Below the pieces are notes generated by a model. The model searched no databases, was not told the DNA's origin, and saw nothing but the letters and a program-made list of their open reading frames with translations. A program made the position numbers and the translations under genes. A stretch of DNA of 64,000 bases from Lacipirellula limnantheis (GTDB taxonomy: Bacteria > Planctomycetota > Planctomycetia > Pirellulales > Lacipirellulaceae). The stretch's first letter is position 1. Each line of letters opens with the position of its first letter. Location of the stretch: positions 4,493,786 through 4,557,785 of the forward strand of contig NZ_CP036339.1 of the NCBI RefSeq assembly GCF_007746075.1. Direction: 5' to 3'. Below are positions 33,385 to 42,531 of the stretch, in pieces.

Positions 33385-34749
33385 CTACTCTCTCCGCAGC
33401 GTGGTCGAGAGATTGTAAGGCAACGGTCCCTGACGATACGTCGCCTCGCCGAACAGGGCGACGTGCCCCTCTTCGGGCTTCTCGACGACGCCGACGAACT
33501 CCTCGCCGTCGCCGCCCGCCTCATCGCTAACTCGCAGTTCGGTCGCTTCCCACTTGGCGTTGCGGAAGTCTTTGGTATCCGACCGAGCCACCCACAGCCG
33601 CACCGACTCGGGCGTCGGCGTCGAGCTAATCTTTAGCCGGTACTCTTCGTCGTCGCCTTCATGGGTCCACTTCAGTTCGGGCAGCGATTTGTCTTCCGCC
33701 ACATGTTGCGCGAACGCCGCGAGCGTGATGAGAGCGCCTTCCTTCCCGTCGTCGAGCCCATGCCCGGCGTTCGGCACATACCGCACATGCTTTTCGCCCT
33801 GCAGCTCGTCCCAATAGATGTTCGTCGCATCGACCGTCCAGTACCGATCGTTCGTCCCATTGATGAGCAGCTTGGGCAGCTTCAACTCGCTTCGGTACGT
33901 GTAGGGGTCGACCCACTTCCATAGCGGGATCTCGGGCCGATTTTGCATGACGTCGACGAGCCCCTTGCTGGTGTAGTCGGCGATCTGCTCGCTGTACTTG
34001 CCCCAGGTCTCCAGCTGATACTTCATCTGCTCCGGTAGATTGAGCGTGTCGATCACGATCGGCGCGATGCCAGCGACGCGATCATCGGCCGCCGCGGTGA
34101 GCCAGGTGGTCCAGCCTCGTTTCGACCCGCCGGTGACGACAAACTGCTCGACGTCGACGCCGTACTGCTGCTGCCCGAAGTCTTGGACGGCCGTCATGGC
34201 CGCGGTAGCGCTCTTCACCATGGGGAACAACAGCGGCCAGGTGGCGTCGCGGCTATCGACGTAACGCAGGAACGTCTCAGAAATCAGATCGTCTTCCACC
34301 TTATCGCCCAGCAGCGGCTGATTCGGCACCTGATGCACGAACGCCACGGGCATCGCGGCCGCCTGGGCGATTTTGGCCCCCATCTTCATGTCGTCGCCGC
34401 CCGGCGTGCCGCCAATCTTGCCGCCGGTGATAAAGAGGAGCACGGTTTCCTTGTGCTGAATGTTCGCGGGCACATAAATGTACAGGGCATGCTTCCAAGG
34501 AATGTCGTGCCAGGTCTGCGACGTCAGCTCCAACTTGTGGATCGTGCAACCATCAATTCGCTCGGCGCCTAGATCCTTGTACCCATAGCTATCATCGTCA
34601 GCGTTGACGTAATCTTTAAGGGCGGTGGGTATCGCCGCACTCGCTTCGGCCTTCGCCTGGGTCTCGGCGATCGACTCCCTGGCAGTTGCACCGCTGGAAC
34701 CGATGAGCACGAGCAACGACCACAGTGCAAACCAAGTGAGCAGACGCAT
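33385..34749 (-). CDS. PqaA-like protein, copy 2
   Basis: 454 residues, signal peptide to about residue 24 (LLVLIGSSGATARE). Same family as the convergent neighbour: GGSKRGWTTWLTAA elbow, INGTNDRYWTVDATN acid loop and NAGHG His loop. ATG at 34747-34749 is taken because the signal peptide begins there and AGGA precedes it; the upstream codons do not look coded. The two copies differ enough to be old duplicates. Confidence 0.88.
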   Translation of the reverse strand: MRLLTWFALWSLLVLIGSSGATARESIAETQAKAEASAAIPTALKDYVNADDDSYGYKDLGAERIDGCTIHKLELTSQTWHDIPWKHALYIYVPANIQHKETVLLFITGGKIGGTPGGDDMKMGAKIAQAAAMPVAFVHQVPNQPLLGDKVEDDLISETFLRYVDSRDATWPLLFPMVKSATAAMTAVQDFGQQQYGVDVEQFVVTGGSKRGWTTWLTAAADDRVAGIAPIVIDTLNLPEQMKYQLETWGKYSEQIADYTSKGLVDVMQNRPEIPLWKWVDPYTYRSELKLPKLLINGTNDRYWTVDATNIYWDELQGEKHVRYVPNAGHGLDDGKEGALITLAAFAQHVAEDKSLPELKWTHEGDDEEYRLKISSTPTPESVRLWVARSDTKDFRNAKWEATELRVSDEAGGDGEEFVGVVEKPEEGHVALFGEATYRQGPLPYNLSTTLRRE

Positions 34750-34837
34750 GACGATTATCCTGGGAAGTGAATTAGGCGAGAATTTGCCGGCCGTGTTGTT
34801 ACCGCCTGCTAATGTAACGGAGTGTTTGCACCTTGGG

Positions 34838-35932
34838 CTAGAACGTCTCATCCCCGCTGATCGTTGATTTGGCGCGATAGACGTTCATCTCAACGCCCTC
34901 CTCGATAAAGGCAACTGAGCTATCAGCCATCAAGAAGTTGCAGCCGCCGGGATGATCGCTGCGGAAGTTGCTCGCCGAGTGCGTGCCGCCTTCGTAACTG
35001 GGCGCACAGTAGTGATTCGGCAACGTTCCAAATTTGGCGTAGTCCGCAATGTACTGCGGAAGACTCAGGAAGGTGTCGGTCAGCGGATACTTATTCATTC
35101 GCTCCACGGTGCAGCCATGAATACTCCCCCTGGGACCGAGTTTGCTCAAGTAAGGCGAACTGCTCGGCTCGCCAATAATCCAACCGGTTTCCGCCGTGGG
35201 CAGATCCCCCGATGGTGCGGGCTTTAATGAACTCTCGTCGCACTTCGCTAGGTGACAGACCTTCCAACGAGGGTCGGAGCTGGCATCGCCCATGGCCAGG
35301 GTATTGCTCGTGCCATCCGTGATTTGTCGAATCGCCGCGCCCCACGCCATGTTAAACATTCCCTGCTGGGAGGGCGGAATCGTCCCGGGCTTAATTCCCT
35401 GGCGCGCGCAAAATGCATCGGTATAGCCCATGCAGAATGCATACTCGGTAATTCCAAACGTCGATCCCACTGTCGGAACTTCCTTGCCAAGCGCGTCATC
35501 CACTAAGGGATTCGAAGCGCTCGAGGAGGGGCACCTGAACATGGCGATTACTGTCGCGGCGACTCCCGGCTTCTGTTTCTCCCAGTAGACATTCTGATCG
35601 TACAACGAGGACAACGCCGCTTGCTCGAAGTAGGGCAGTAACAGCGCATTGCCGCTCGCGTAGACCTGTGTCTGGTGCTGCTTCATCACCGCGCTGGGCG
35701 GGAACGTATTTTTCGCCGAGTGGTAATTCTGCAGCGCAAGTCCGAACTGCTTGAGATTATTTAAGCATTGTGCGCGACGCCCCGCTTCGCGCGCGGCCTG
35801 CACGGCCGGCAGCAACAGGGCAACGAGCACGCCGATGATCGCAATCACGACGAGCAGTTCCACCAACGTGAATCCGCGACGATGATGTGCGCAGGTGATC
35901 TCTGCGCAGCGACCCCGTACTCTGCTCTCCAT
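34838..35932 (-). CDS. DUF1559 pseudopilin-like protein
   Basis: 364 residues. The N-terminus has the type II pseudopilin methylation site GFTLVELLVVIAIIGVLVA followed by LLPAVQAAREAGRR, the marker of planctomycete DUF1559 proteins. The C-terminus has the H-x-GG-x-NFLMADSSV motif. Such proteins are exported and thought to be assembled or anchored like pilins, function unknown. The ATG at 35930-35932 is chosen from its GGAGAGGAAA site; an upstream ATG is weaker. It stands 57 bases past the next PEP-CTERM gene, suggesting a common transcript. Confidence 0.92.
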   Translation of the reverse strand: MESRVRGRCAEITCAHHRRGFTLVELLVVIAIIGVLVALLLPAVQAAREAGRRAQCLNNLKQFGLALQNYHSAKNTFPPSAVMKQHQTQVYASGNALLLPYFEQAALSSLYDQNVYWEKQKPGVAATVIAMFRCPSSSASNPLVDDALGKEVPTVGSTFGITEYAFCMGYTDAFCARQGIKPGTIPPSQQGMFNMAWGAAIRQITDGTSNTLAMGDASSDPRWKVCHLAKCDESSLKPAPSGDLPTAETGWIIGEPSSSPYLSKLGPRGSIHGCTVERMNKYPLTDTFLSLPQYIADYAKFGTLPNHYCAPSYEGGTHSASNFRSDHPGGCNFLMADSSVAFIEEGVEMNVYRAKSTISGDETF

Positions 35933-35989
35933 TTTCCTCTCCTGCAGTTCCGCCTGCTGCCCGCACTTCGCGCCGCTGACGCTCATTGC

Positions 35990-37147
35990 TTAACGCCGCC
36001 GACCGCGCTGGCACGCCCCGATTGCCAGAAGCGTCGCCGAGGCGCCCAGTGCCAGTGAACTCGGCTCGGGCACGGCCGCGGCCGCCGAAGCCGACAGCGC
36101 CCCGGTCCAGTTGCGTTGCCAGACCAAGAAGTCGGCTCCATCCGTGTCGCCATCGTTGTCGGCGTCCGAATCGGCGTTGAGACCGAAATCGCCTTTCCAC
36201 AGGACGAGATCGGCGCCATCGACGTCGCCGTCCGCATCGAAATCGCCCGGCGTAGCAGCGCCTATCGATTCCGTACGGAAATTATCAATGGTGAAGTCCG
36301 CGTCGGTGTAGAAGACGTGGCCGATGCCGTAGACGCCTGAGTAGCCGCTGGCGTAGGGGACAAACTCAGCGTCTTCCGTGTTCGGATCGCCGTCCCAATT
36401 CTTGACGCCCGGCGGATTCGCGTCGAGGTCTCTCGTCTGGTCGGCCACTGTCGCAACGACGCTGCCGCCCGCGCCGAGTTCCAGCACTTGACCATGCAGC
36501 ACGTTGCCGATCACTTCAAAAATGACGCGGTAGTCCTTGCCGCCCTCGAGCGTCAGCGGGAACGAGCCGACGTCCGTAAGTGCGGCTCCGCTCAGAATAG
36601 TGAGCACCATTTCGCCGTTACCGTTCGCGGCGGGACCTTCGTACTGATAACTGTAGCCGTGCAGTGGGAAGCCGGTTTCTTCAGTCGGTAACGCATTGCT
36701 GCCATTCAAACGGGCGGCGACCGCAAAGAAAGACGATTGCACGTCAGGAGGGACGAAATCGACGATGTCGACCGTCACGCGCACATCGGTGAAGGTCGGT
36801 TCGACGTAGGACCCAACGAAGCCGTAGCCTTCCAATCCGGGCAGCGTGCTCCCGAACGTCGAGGTCGTTGGATCGTGCAGACGGTATTTCCCGCCCGACG
36901 CGTCCCAGGTCTGGTTTGTTGACCCGGCCGCGTTGTTCAGGTGGATCCAGGTCGGATTGGCCGTATCGTTGTTGTCGGAAAAGTCATCGGTGACGACCAC
37001 GGCGCCGGCGTGGGGCAACGCGCCGCAAACCGTGACGGCCAGAACTGCCGCAATCGCCAAGTACTGCGGCGCCCCGCCCCACCGGATGCGTCCGAAACGA
37101 CGAGTACCCGCCGACCGAATTGCATGAAGACCACAATATGCGTTCAT
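35990..37147 (-). CDS. PEP-CTERM protein with dockerin-like calcium repeats
   Basis: 385 residues. Long N-terminal signal with a hydrophobic segment about 30-48 (AIAAVLAVTVCGALPHAGA), a beta-rich DFSDNND domain, two dockerin-like loops (DFDADGDVDGADLVLW and DADNDGDTDGADFLVW), then VPEPSSLALG and a C-terminal hydrophobic helix ending in RGRRR. PEP-CTERM proteins are processed by an exosortase and exported. The N-terminal domain is similar to that of the following gene, so they are tandem paralogues. Confidence 0.9.
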   Translation of the reverse strand: MNAYCGLHAIRSAGTRRFGRIRWGGAPQYLAIAAVLAVTVCGALPHAGAVVVTDDFSDNNDTANPTWIHLNNAAGSTNQTWDASGGKYRLHDPTTSTFGSTLPGLEGYGFVGSYVEPTFTDVRVTVDIVDFVPPDVQSSFFAVAARLNGSNALPTEETGFPLHGYSYQYEGPAANGNGEMVLTILSGAALTDVGSFPLTLEGGKDYRVIFEVIGNVLHGQVLELGAGGSVVATVADQTRDLDANPPGVKNWDGDPNTEDAEFVPYASGYSGVYGIGHVFYTDADFTIDNFRTESIGAATPGDFDADGDVDGADLVLWKGDFGLNADSDADNDGDTDGADFLVWQRNWTGALSASAAAAVPEPSSLALGASATLLAIGACQRGRRR

Positions 37148-37246
37148 CGCCCATCCTCCGTCAGCAGTAGTTGTGCGGTCAGCAGAGAGCGGAGCACCGA
37201 CGCGTCGGCGCTCCGCCCTGATTCCTGTTCAACCCAATTTTCCAAG

Positions 37247-38032
37247 TCAGGCAACGTTGCGCCGACGCCGCTGGGCCAGTGTTGCCACGAGTCCAAGCGA
37301 GGCCAGCAGCACAGAGCCCGGTTCCGGGACGCGGGCGCCGAAATTATCGATCGTGAAATCGACTGGCACCCCGGCCAACGCGCCGCTGTAGCCGAACACG
37401 CCCGAGAAACCACTGGCGTAAGCGGCGTCGACGGCAAACTTTTCCGCGACCATCCCGCCGCCGACCTCGAAGACCTGCCCGTGCAGTTGAGTGCCGGTGA
37501 CAGCGAGCGAGAAGGTGTAGTCTTTGTTCGCCAGGTCGAGCGTTACCTGCTGCGATCCGATATCGCTAAGCGTGGCGCCGACCATCTTGTAGAGCACCAC
37601 TTCGCCCAAGCCGCCAGCCGCCAGCGGCTCGTAGACGTAGCCATACCCCTTCAATTGGTTAAACGCGTTATTGCCATCCGTGCGAGCCATCACGCCAAAG
37701 GCGACGCCGGTCGCGGGTTGCACGAAATCCGCCGTCACGACCACGTCGGAGAAGCTCGGACCGGTGTAGCTGCCCACGAATCCGAGTTTGCCGGTGTTCG
37801 GCAGGGCAAAGCCGTTGGTCGGCCCGTTGAGATGATACTGGCCGGTTGAGGCGTCCCAAGTTTGTCCCGTCGAACCGACGAGCCCGTTCAGGTGCGTCCA
37901 GGTCGGGTTGGCCGTATCGTCCAGATCAGAGAAGTCGTCGAAGATTTGTGCGTTGGCCGCACTAACGCCGACCGACGCCGCGACGACGAGCGCCAGCGAC
38001 GATCGTACCCACGAACTCATGAAGCAACTCAT
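37247..38032 (-). CDS. PEP-CTERM protein, paralogue without dockerin part
   Basis: 261 residues. Signal peptide (SSLALVVAASVGVSAANA), then the same DFSDLDDTANPTWTHLNG domain as the gene just downstream, then VPEPGSVLLASLG and RRRR. Dockerin-like repeats are missing, which makes it a natural comparison for the role of those repeats. ATG at 38030-38032 has GGGAG at eight bases; further upstream codons are not supported. It heads the run 37247-34838. Confidence 0.87.
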   Translation of the reverse strand: MSCFMSSWVRSSLALVVAASVGVSAANAQIFDDFSDLDDTANPTWTHLNGLVGSTGQTWDASTGQYHLNGPTNGFALPNTGKLGFVGSYTGPSFSDVVVTADFVQPATGVAFGVMARTDGNNAFNQLKGYGYVYEPLAAGGLGEVVLYKMVGATLSDIGSQQVTLDLANKDYTFSLAVTGTQLHGQVFEVGGGMVAEKFAVDAAYASGFSGVFGYSGALAGVPVDFTIDNFGARVPEPGSVLLASLGLVATLAQRRRRNVA

Positions 38033-38341
38033 TAGCTGTACTCCCGCGAAGATGACCTGAGAAGGTGCGCATCGCCTGCCTACGAGAGGGCAGGCATACC
38101 GGAAACCGCCAACGTCCGCTTGCAAGGCGGACCAGTCAGAAAAACTTAAGAGAAGATTCAATCCGTTTCGTTGGTCCCCCTTGCGGCGCGGAGACCTCCG
38201 TCTATTTAGGCTAACGTCGAGTACCTTAGGTGTCAATTAAACCGCCTCCCGCTGTTTGATTGCGAAAACGTATGCCGGTTGGAGACTTACGTCGAACTCG
38301 CCCGCCCCGCGGCCGCGCTTCTCGACGGGCTGAGGCCTGGG
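38033..38341. other. gene-free region upstream of the PEP-CTERM run
   Basis: About 309 bases with no gene. It must hold the promoter for the minus-strand PEP-CTERM gene. A GCAGGC/GCCTGC pair occurs near 38075-38095. Nothing else is seen. Confidence 0.4.
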
Positions 38342-38794
38342 TCATTCGGTTTCGACCTCCTTCCGCAATCGCTGATAGAGTTCCTGGATCGCGCTGAGGC
38401 AACTGCGGCCGTCGGCGGCGAGTTCTTCGCAGCGGGCGGAGGACTTGGCCCGGGCGAGGTTTGCGCGGATGCGGGTGGGCGCGTCCGCGGCGGCGTCGGC
38501 GGCGACGTCGTCGTAGTTCAGCCCGAAGCAGGCGCAGATCGGGGCGTCGAGATCCTTCGGGTAAACCGCCGCCGAGAGTTGCTCGACGCGGACCACCGCG
38601 TTGAAGAGGTTGAAGTAGGCCGCGTCGCAGCGGGGAAAGCTGCAGAACCAGGCCGAGTCGCCGACGAGGCCGCGCGCCTCGGGCTGGATGTGGCGGTCGA
38701 GAATGGCGTGCTCCACGGGCGAGCCGAGCGATCCGCAGAGGGGGCAAAAGGCCCGGCCGTCTGGTTCAGGTTCACGGACGAACGCCTTGTTCAT
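38342..38794 (-). CDS. CopZ-like iron-sulfur / zinc metallochaperone domain protein
   Basis: 150 residues. CPLCG near the N-terminus, FCSFPRCDAAYFN and then ICACFGL at about 85 resemble the N-terminal domain of archaeal CopZ, which binds zinc and a [2Fe-2S] cluster. The copper-binding HMA domain that normally follows is absent; instead there is a 60-residue helical tail. Starting at the ATG 38792-38794 removes an upstream Arg/Ser-rich stretch. Its job here is unclear; redox or metal handling is the best guess. Confidence 0.72.
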   Translation of the reverse strand: MNKAFVREPEPDGRAFCPLCGSLGSPVEHAILDRHIQPEARGLVGDSAWFCSFPRCDAAYFNLFNAVVRVEQLSAAVYPKDLDAPICACFGLNYDDVAADAAADAPTRIRANLARAKSSARCEELAADGRSCLSAIQELYQRLRKEVETE

Positions 38795-39179
38795 GTCGCG
38801 TGCCTCCACGATGGGGCGAGGGCGCCCTGCGACGATTTGTCGTCCGCTGAATTGTCCGGAAGCGAAAGCGCGTTTCCAGTGACAAAACTGACGGGCCGCC
38901 GGGGGCTGGCGGCGCGCGAATCGCGCGTTCGCCGCCAAAGATGGCCGACGGCGGCGGGACTTGAAGCGAATCGTTTTGTCCGCGGCAATTGGACAAAACT
39001 CCGCGACGCTGCGCGGCTGGCGATCATGAGTTTGGCCCTCCTGAAAAGCCGCTGCCGGCCCATTAGCAGGGCGGGATGCGGCAGCAACGCGACGTGAACT
39101 TACGTCCACATCACCCTAGCAGGGAGGGTGGCCAATTTCTGTAGCAAAGTTCAGAAAAAGCGCGCCGCGTTGGCGCCAA
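38795..39179. other. gene-free region with palindrome and repeat fragment
   Basis: No gene. At 38907-38937 a hairpin with arms TGGCGGCG and CGCCGCCA and inner CGCGCG/CGCGCG is seen. At 39117-39144 there is a 28-base segment related to 4760-4787, containing GTGGCCAATTTCTGTAG. Confidence 0.45.
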
Positions 39180-39605
39180 CTACTCGCGCGGAGGCCCGGT
39201 GATGGCGAAGTCCAGGGTTTCGCCGCCGCCGCTGACGTTCACTTCTTGAGCGTTGCCGGCGGCGTCTTCTGGAATGTAGTTTGCTGGCAACGATCTTCCT
39301 TGGTTCTGCCTGGCAAGCGCATCAGCCTCTTCACGCGTCTTTGGGACCGTCGTGATTCGGTTACCACTCACCATGACCTTGAACTTGCCCGTGGACGGCT
39401 TGTCAGCAACGTAACGACCGTCAACGACCTTGGCCCCAAAAGGGGTTCCTCCGGCAACCGGCATGAACGAGAGCGATCCGCTCGCCACGGGCTCGCCATT
39501 ATAGGTGACGGCGCCTTCCAATTTTGGCTCCCCTGATCCGCCGCATCCCGATAGGGATGCTACAATCGTGAGAAGTAGCCAGCAAGCGCCTCTAGAACGG
39601 CCCAT
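39180..39605 (-). CDS. small lipoprotein with carboxypeptidase-regulatory-like fold
   Basis: 141 residues. Lipobox LSGC at about residue 18-21 predicts a lipid-anchored protein. The rest (GAVTYNGEPVASGSLSFMP, then GRYVADKPSTGKFKV) has the beta-sandwich pattern of planctomycete carboxypeptidase-regulatory-like proteins, usually found beside DUF1559 genes. Here it directly follows the DUF1559 gene on the same strand (72 bases), the usual pairing. Function unknown. Confidence 0.87.
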   Translation of the reverse strand: MGRSRGACWLLLTIVASLSGCGGSGEPKLEGAVTYNGEPVASGSLSFMPVAGGTPFGAKVVDGRYVADKPSTGKFKVMVSGNRITTVPKTREEADALARQNQGRSLPANYIPEDAAGNAQEVNVSGGGETLDFAITGPPRE

Positions 39606-39677
39606 TTCTTACCTTTCGATCTAGTTTTGCGACGAGATTCTTCATCCGAGCACTGGCCACACCTAGCAGCGCACAGG

Positions 39678-40715
39678 TTACGGAAGGGCATCGGTTTCCG
39701 CATTTCCGGCGGTGGCGGCGGCTCGCCAAGCGATGACGTCGACGCCGTCGCTCACAAAGCGAATCGACCCGTCGACCATCGAGACGTTGACGCCTCCCGG
39801 ATGGACGCTGCGCGCGGCAGCATGGGCGCCATCGGATCCGCGACCGCCTCCTGAATCCTTTTGCGTACACGGCGCCTTGTATTCCGTGTCGCCGCGAAGA
39901 GCGGGGCACCACCCCCACACTAAATCACTGTCTGTGCTGTTTGGAGTCAGGTACGCCGAGTACAACGAGCCGCCCATGTTGCCGTAGATCGTCTCGCCGA
40001 GAGCTCCGCCCCAATCGGGAATCGTAGGAACAAGCCCTTCGGAGAACATCATCGTCTGCGACGTTCCGTCGCTCACTTCTTTGAGCTTGACGGCCACGGC
40101 ACGACCGGCCGTCGGTAAAATTTTCGGCACTCCCATCGCCCCTTTCCAGGCACCTACAGGGATGCTTCCATCGACGGCGGTACTAATTCGGTTTCCATAC
40201 ATATCGCCCGCTCCCACGCAACCCCGGTAGGTTCCGCGCAGGAATCCCCATGTTAAGTCGTACATTTCGTTTGGTTGAGGAGTGTTGTCGCTTGGGCAAT
40301 AGAACAGCGGAATGGGAGTATGGCGCGCCTGCCGCCGACGTTCATCGTTCCCTTGCGGCCCGAAGTTCTGATCTTCATTGCTGTTATTGCGATACTTCCC
40401 TTCCCCCAGCGTCCAATAAAGTTGAGCAATCGATTGCTGTTCGATGTTCGGAAGTATCGCTTGAGTCCAAGTGTAAGCGTCCCAAATGTCGAACTTTCGG
40501 CCGTAGGGCAGCTCCTTCTTGGAAGACTCATGATTCAACGCTCCCAGCGATAGGTTCTTCAAATTGTTCAAGCACTGGGTGCGCCGAGCAGCTTCGCGCG
40601 CCGCTTGGACCGCCGGCAGCAGTAGGGCCACCAGCACGCCGATGATGGCGATGACGACGAGGAGCTCGACGAGCGTAAATCCGACGTGACGTCGTGGGGG
40701 GCAGCGACGTAGCAT
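39678..40715 (-). CDS. DUF1559 pseudopilin-like protein
   Basis: 345 residues. N-terminal methylation motif GFTLVELLVVIAIIGVLVA and LLPAVQAAREAARR, C-terminal HPGGVNVSMVDGSIRFV motif. The ATG at 40713-40715 places the methylation site at the usual short distance and has AAGGA upstream; two more upstream start codons exist. Similar to the copy at 34838 but not identical. Together with the lipoprotein it probably forms a two-gene unit. Confidence 0.92.
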   Translation of the reverse strand: MLRRCPPRRHVGFTLVELLVVIAIIGVLVALLLPAVQAAREAARRTQCLNNLKNLSLGALNHESSKKELPYGRKFDIWDAYTWTQAILPNIEQQSIAQLYWTLGEGKYRNNSNEDQNFGPQGNDERRRQARHTPIPLFYCPSDNTPQPNEMYDLTWGFLRGTYRGCVGAGDMYGNRISTAVDGSIPVGAWKGAMGVPKILPTAGRAVAVKLKEVSDGTSQTMMFSEGLVPTIPDWGGALGETIYGNMGGSLYSAYLTPNSTDSDLVWGWCPALRGDTEYKAPCTQKDSGGGRGSDGAHAAARSVHPGGVNVSMVDGSIRFVSDGVDVIAWRAAATAGNAETDALP

Positions 40716-40927
40716 GTTGGGCCAATCCTTTCCGAAAAGTTCTAACTCACTCATCGTATGCCAGGCGCCGGCGGCGGGGGAGGCGGTCACGGGAAGCCGC
40801 TGCGTTGGCGTCTTGAACGCGTCGCGAGCGACGCGGCTTCATGGGCGTTGGGGGCGGTTGGTTGCTATTTGGTTCGGGCATTTTCAGCGTTGACGATGCG
40901 CGTCCGCCAGCACTGATGAGTCGCGTT

Positions 40928-40964
40928 GACAGATCCCAGCGGCGCTCGGCCGCTGGGATCTGTC
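40928..40964 (-). terminator. perfect 16-bp hairpin after PEP-CTERM gene
   Basis: GACAGATCCCAGCGGC and its exact inverse with a GCTCG loop, 17 bases past the stop of the minus-strand LamG gene. GTTG/CAAC bases extend it. No U run follows. Confidence 0.65.
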
Positions 40965-40980
40965 GCAACTGCGATGCCAG

Positions 40981-42447
40981 TTATCGCTGCCGACGCGAGG
41001 TCGCGAGGGCGACTCCGGCCATCACGATCAATCCAATGGCGGCGGGTTCGGGAACGGCCCCGGCGGCGGCGACAGCAGCACCGGCGCCGAAGTTGGCCTT
41101 GAACGCGGCGAGCGCCGCGGCGTCGTACCCGGGCTGACCGAAGTTACGCTGCCACAGGAGGAAGTCGGCGCCGTCGACCTTGCCGCTGTTGTCGAAGTCG
41201 CCGGGGAGTCCGCCGCCGCCGGTGACATAGGAGACGGTGCTGGTAATCAGCGCGCCGCCATTGAGCCCAAACTGGAAGACCAGATCGCCGTCGACGCCGT
41301 TACCGAAGATTGCGGTATTGAACGCGTTGCCGAGGCTGATCGACGAGTTGGCGGCAATGGTCGATCCGGCGCCGCTGAGGAACTGCTCGACGAGCTGATT
41401 GGCGTTGGAACCGCCAGCCTGATCCCAGCCTTCGCCGGGCGTATCGCCGGCCACCGAGCCGGCGTCGGGGCCGTCGATGGCGCCGAAGTTTTGATCGTCG
41501 AGGCTATTCCAATTGGCGGTGCTGAGGGCGCCGCCGGCGCTGCTGATCTTCAGGAAGTCGATCGCCAGCGGCGCCGAGGCCGTGTTTTTCAGCGTGACCG
41601 CGCCGGTGTTCTTGTTGACTTCAATCGAGACGTTGCCGCCCGGATTGAGTACGTCGGGGCCGAAGACCGCATGCGACAACGCGTCGGCCGCCGACAGGCT
41701 GCTGTCGTAGATGCGGAGCTCGTTGACCTTGCCGTCGAAAATCGAGTCGGGCCATTGCGAGCGCCCGATCCAGATGTTGTTATCGTTCAACGTGCTGAGA
41801 TTGAATCCGGCCGCCATGGGATTGGAACCGATGAGGGCGCCGTTGACGTAAAGCGAGATGGTGCCGGGCAGGCCGCCCGATTGGTCGTACACGGTGACCA
41901 GATGGGTCTGCTCGGTGGTCGACATGGGGGTCGTGTAATCGACGAAGCCTTCGGGGCCGACATTGGCGGCATGGGTCGTCGTGCGGATCAAACCATTCTG
42001 ACCGTTCTGGGGAATGATCTGAATGTAGTCGGCCGCGTTGCCGCCGTTGGCCGTATCCTCACCGTCGTTGCTCGTGCCGGCCGAGAAGAGGGCCGCCCAG
42101 TTGCGGTTGGTCGAGGAGGTGGCCCACAGCTCGATCGTCAGTTGCCCCGGCGTGCCGCTGGCGGCTGACTGCGAGACGATGCTGTTAGGAAAATCAACGA
42201 AGGCGTCTTCCGTAACATTGTTCGAGCCTTGTCCCGTGTTGGCTGAGAGGTCGAGCTGGCCGCCGGTGAAGACGGCGGTCGCGACGCCGGCGTCGACGAC
42301 CGTGCCGTGGGCCGTGCCAATCGAATCGTTAGCGTTCGCGGTGAAACTATAGCGATGGGTGATGGCGGCCGCGGCCTGTTGGGGGCCGACGGCGCACATG
42401 GCGCCAATGAGGAGGAGCATGGCTCCAGGGATCAATCGCCGTTGCAT
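40981..42447 (-). CDS. LamG-domain PEP-CTERM protein with dockerin-like repeat
   Basis: 488 residues. Signal peptide of about 27 residues, then a LamG/concanavalin-like domain (AITHRYSFTANANDSIGTAHG; LTIELWATSS; WIGRSQWPDSIFDGKVNELRIYD), a middle beta domain with NKNTGAVTLKNT, one dockerin-like loop (DFDNSGKVDGADFLLWQ), and VPEPAAIGLIV with C-terminal helix. It likely binds glycans at the cell surface or in the matrix. It is followed by a perfect hairpin. Confidence 0.9.
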   Translation of the reverse strand: MQRRLIPGAMLLLIGAMCAVGPQQAAAAITHRYSFTANANDSIGTAHGTVVDAGVATAVFTGGQLDLSANTGQGSNNVTEDAFVDFPNSIVSQSAASGTPGQLTIELWATSSTNRNWAALFSAGTSNDGEDTANGGNAADYIQIIPQNGQNGLIRTTTHAANVGPEGFVDYTTPMSTTEQTHLVTVYDQSGGLPGTISLYVNGALIGSNPMAAGFNLSTLNDNNIWIGRSQWPDSIFDGKVNELRIYDSSLSAADALSHAVFGPDVLNPGGNVSIEVNKNTGAVTLKNTASAPLAIDFLKISSAGGALSTANWNSLDDQNFGAIDGPDAGSVAGDTPGEGWDQAGGSNANQLVEQFLSGAGSTIAANSSISLGNAFNTAIFGNGVDGDLVFQFGLNGGALITSTVSYVTGGGGLPGDFDNSGKVDGADFLLWQRNFGQPGYDAAALAAFKANFGAGAAVAAAGAVPEPAAIGLIVMAGVALATSRRQR

Positions 42448-42531
42448 GTTGAGACTCCGGTGTATTTGATTCTTGGTTGAGTGCGAGTGTAAGTCGTGAG
42501 TAGGCGTTTGGGTGAATAAGTGAGTAGGTGT

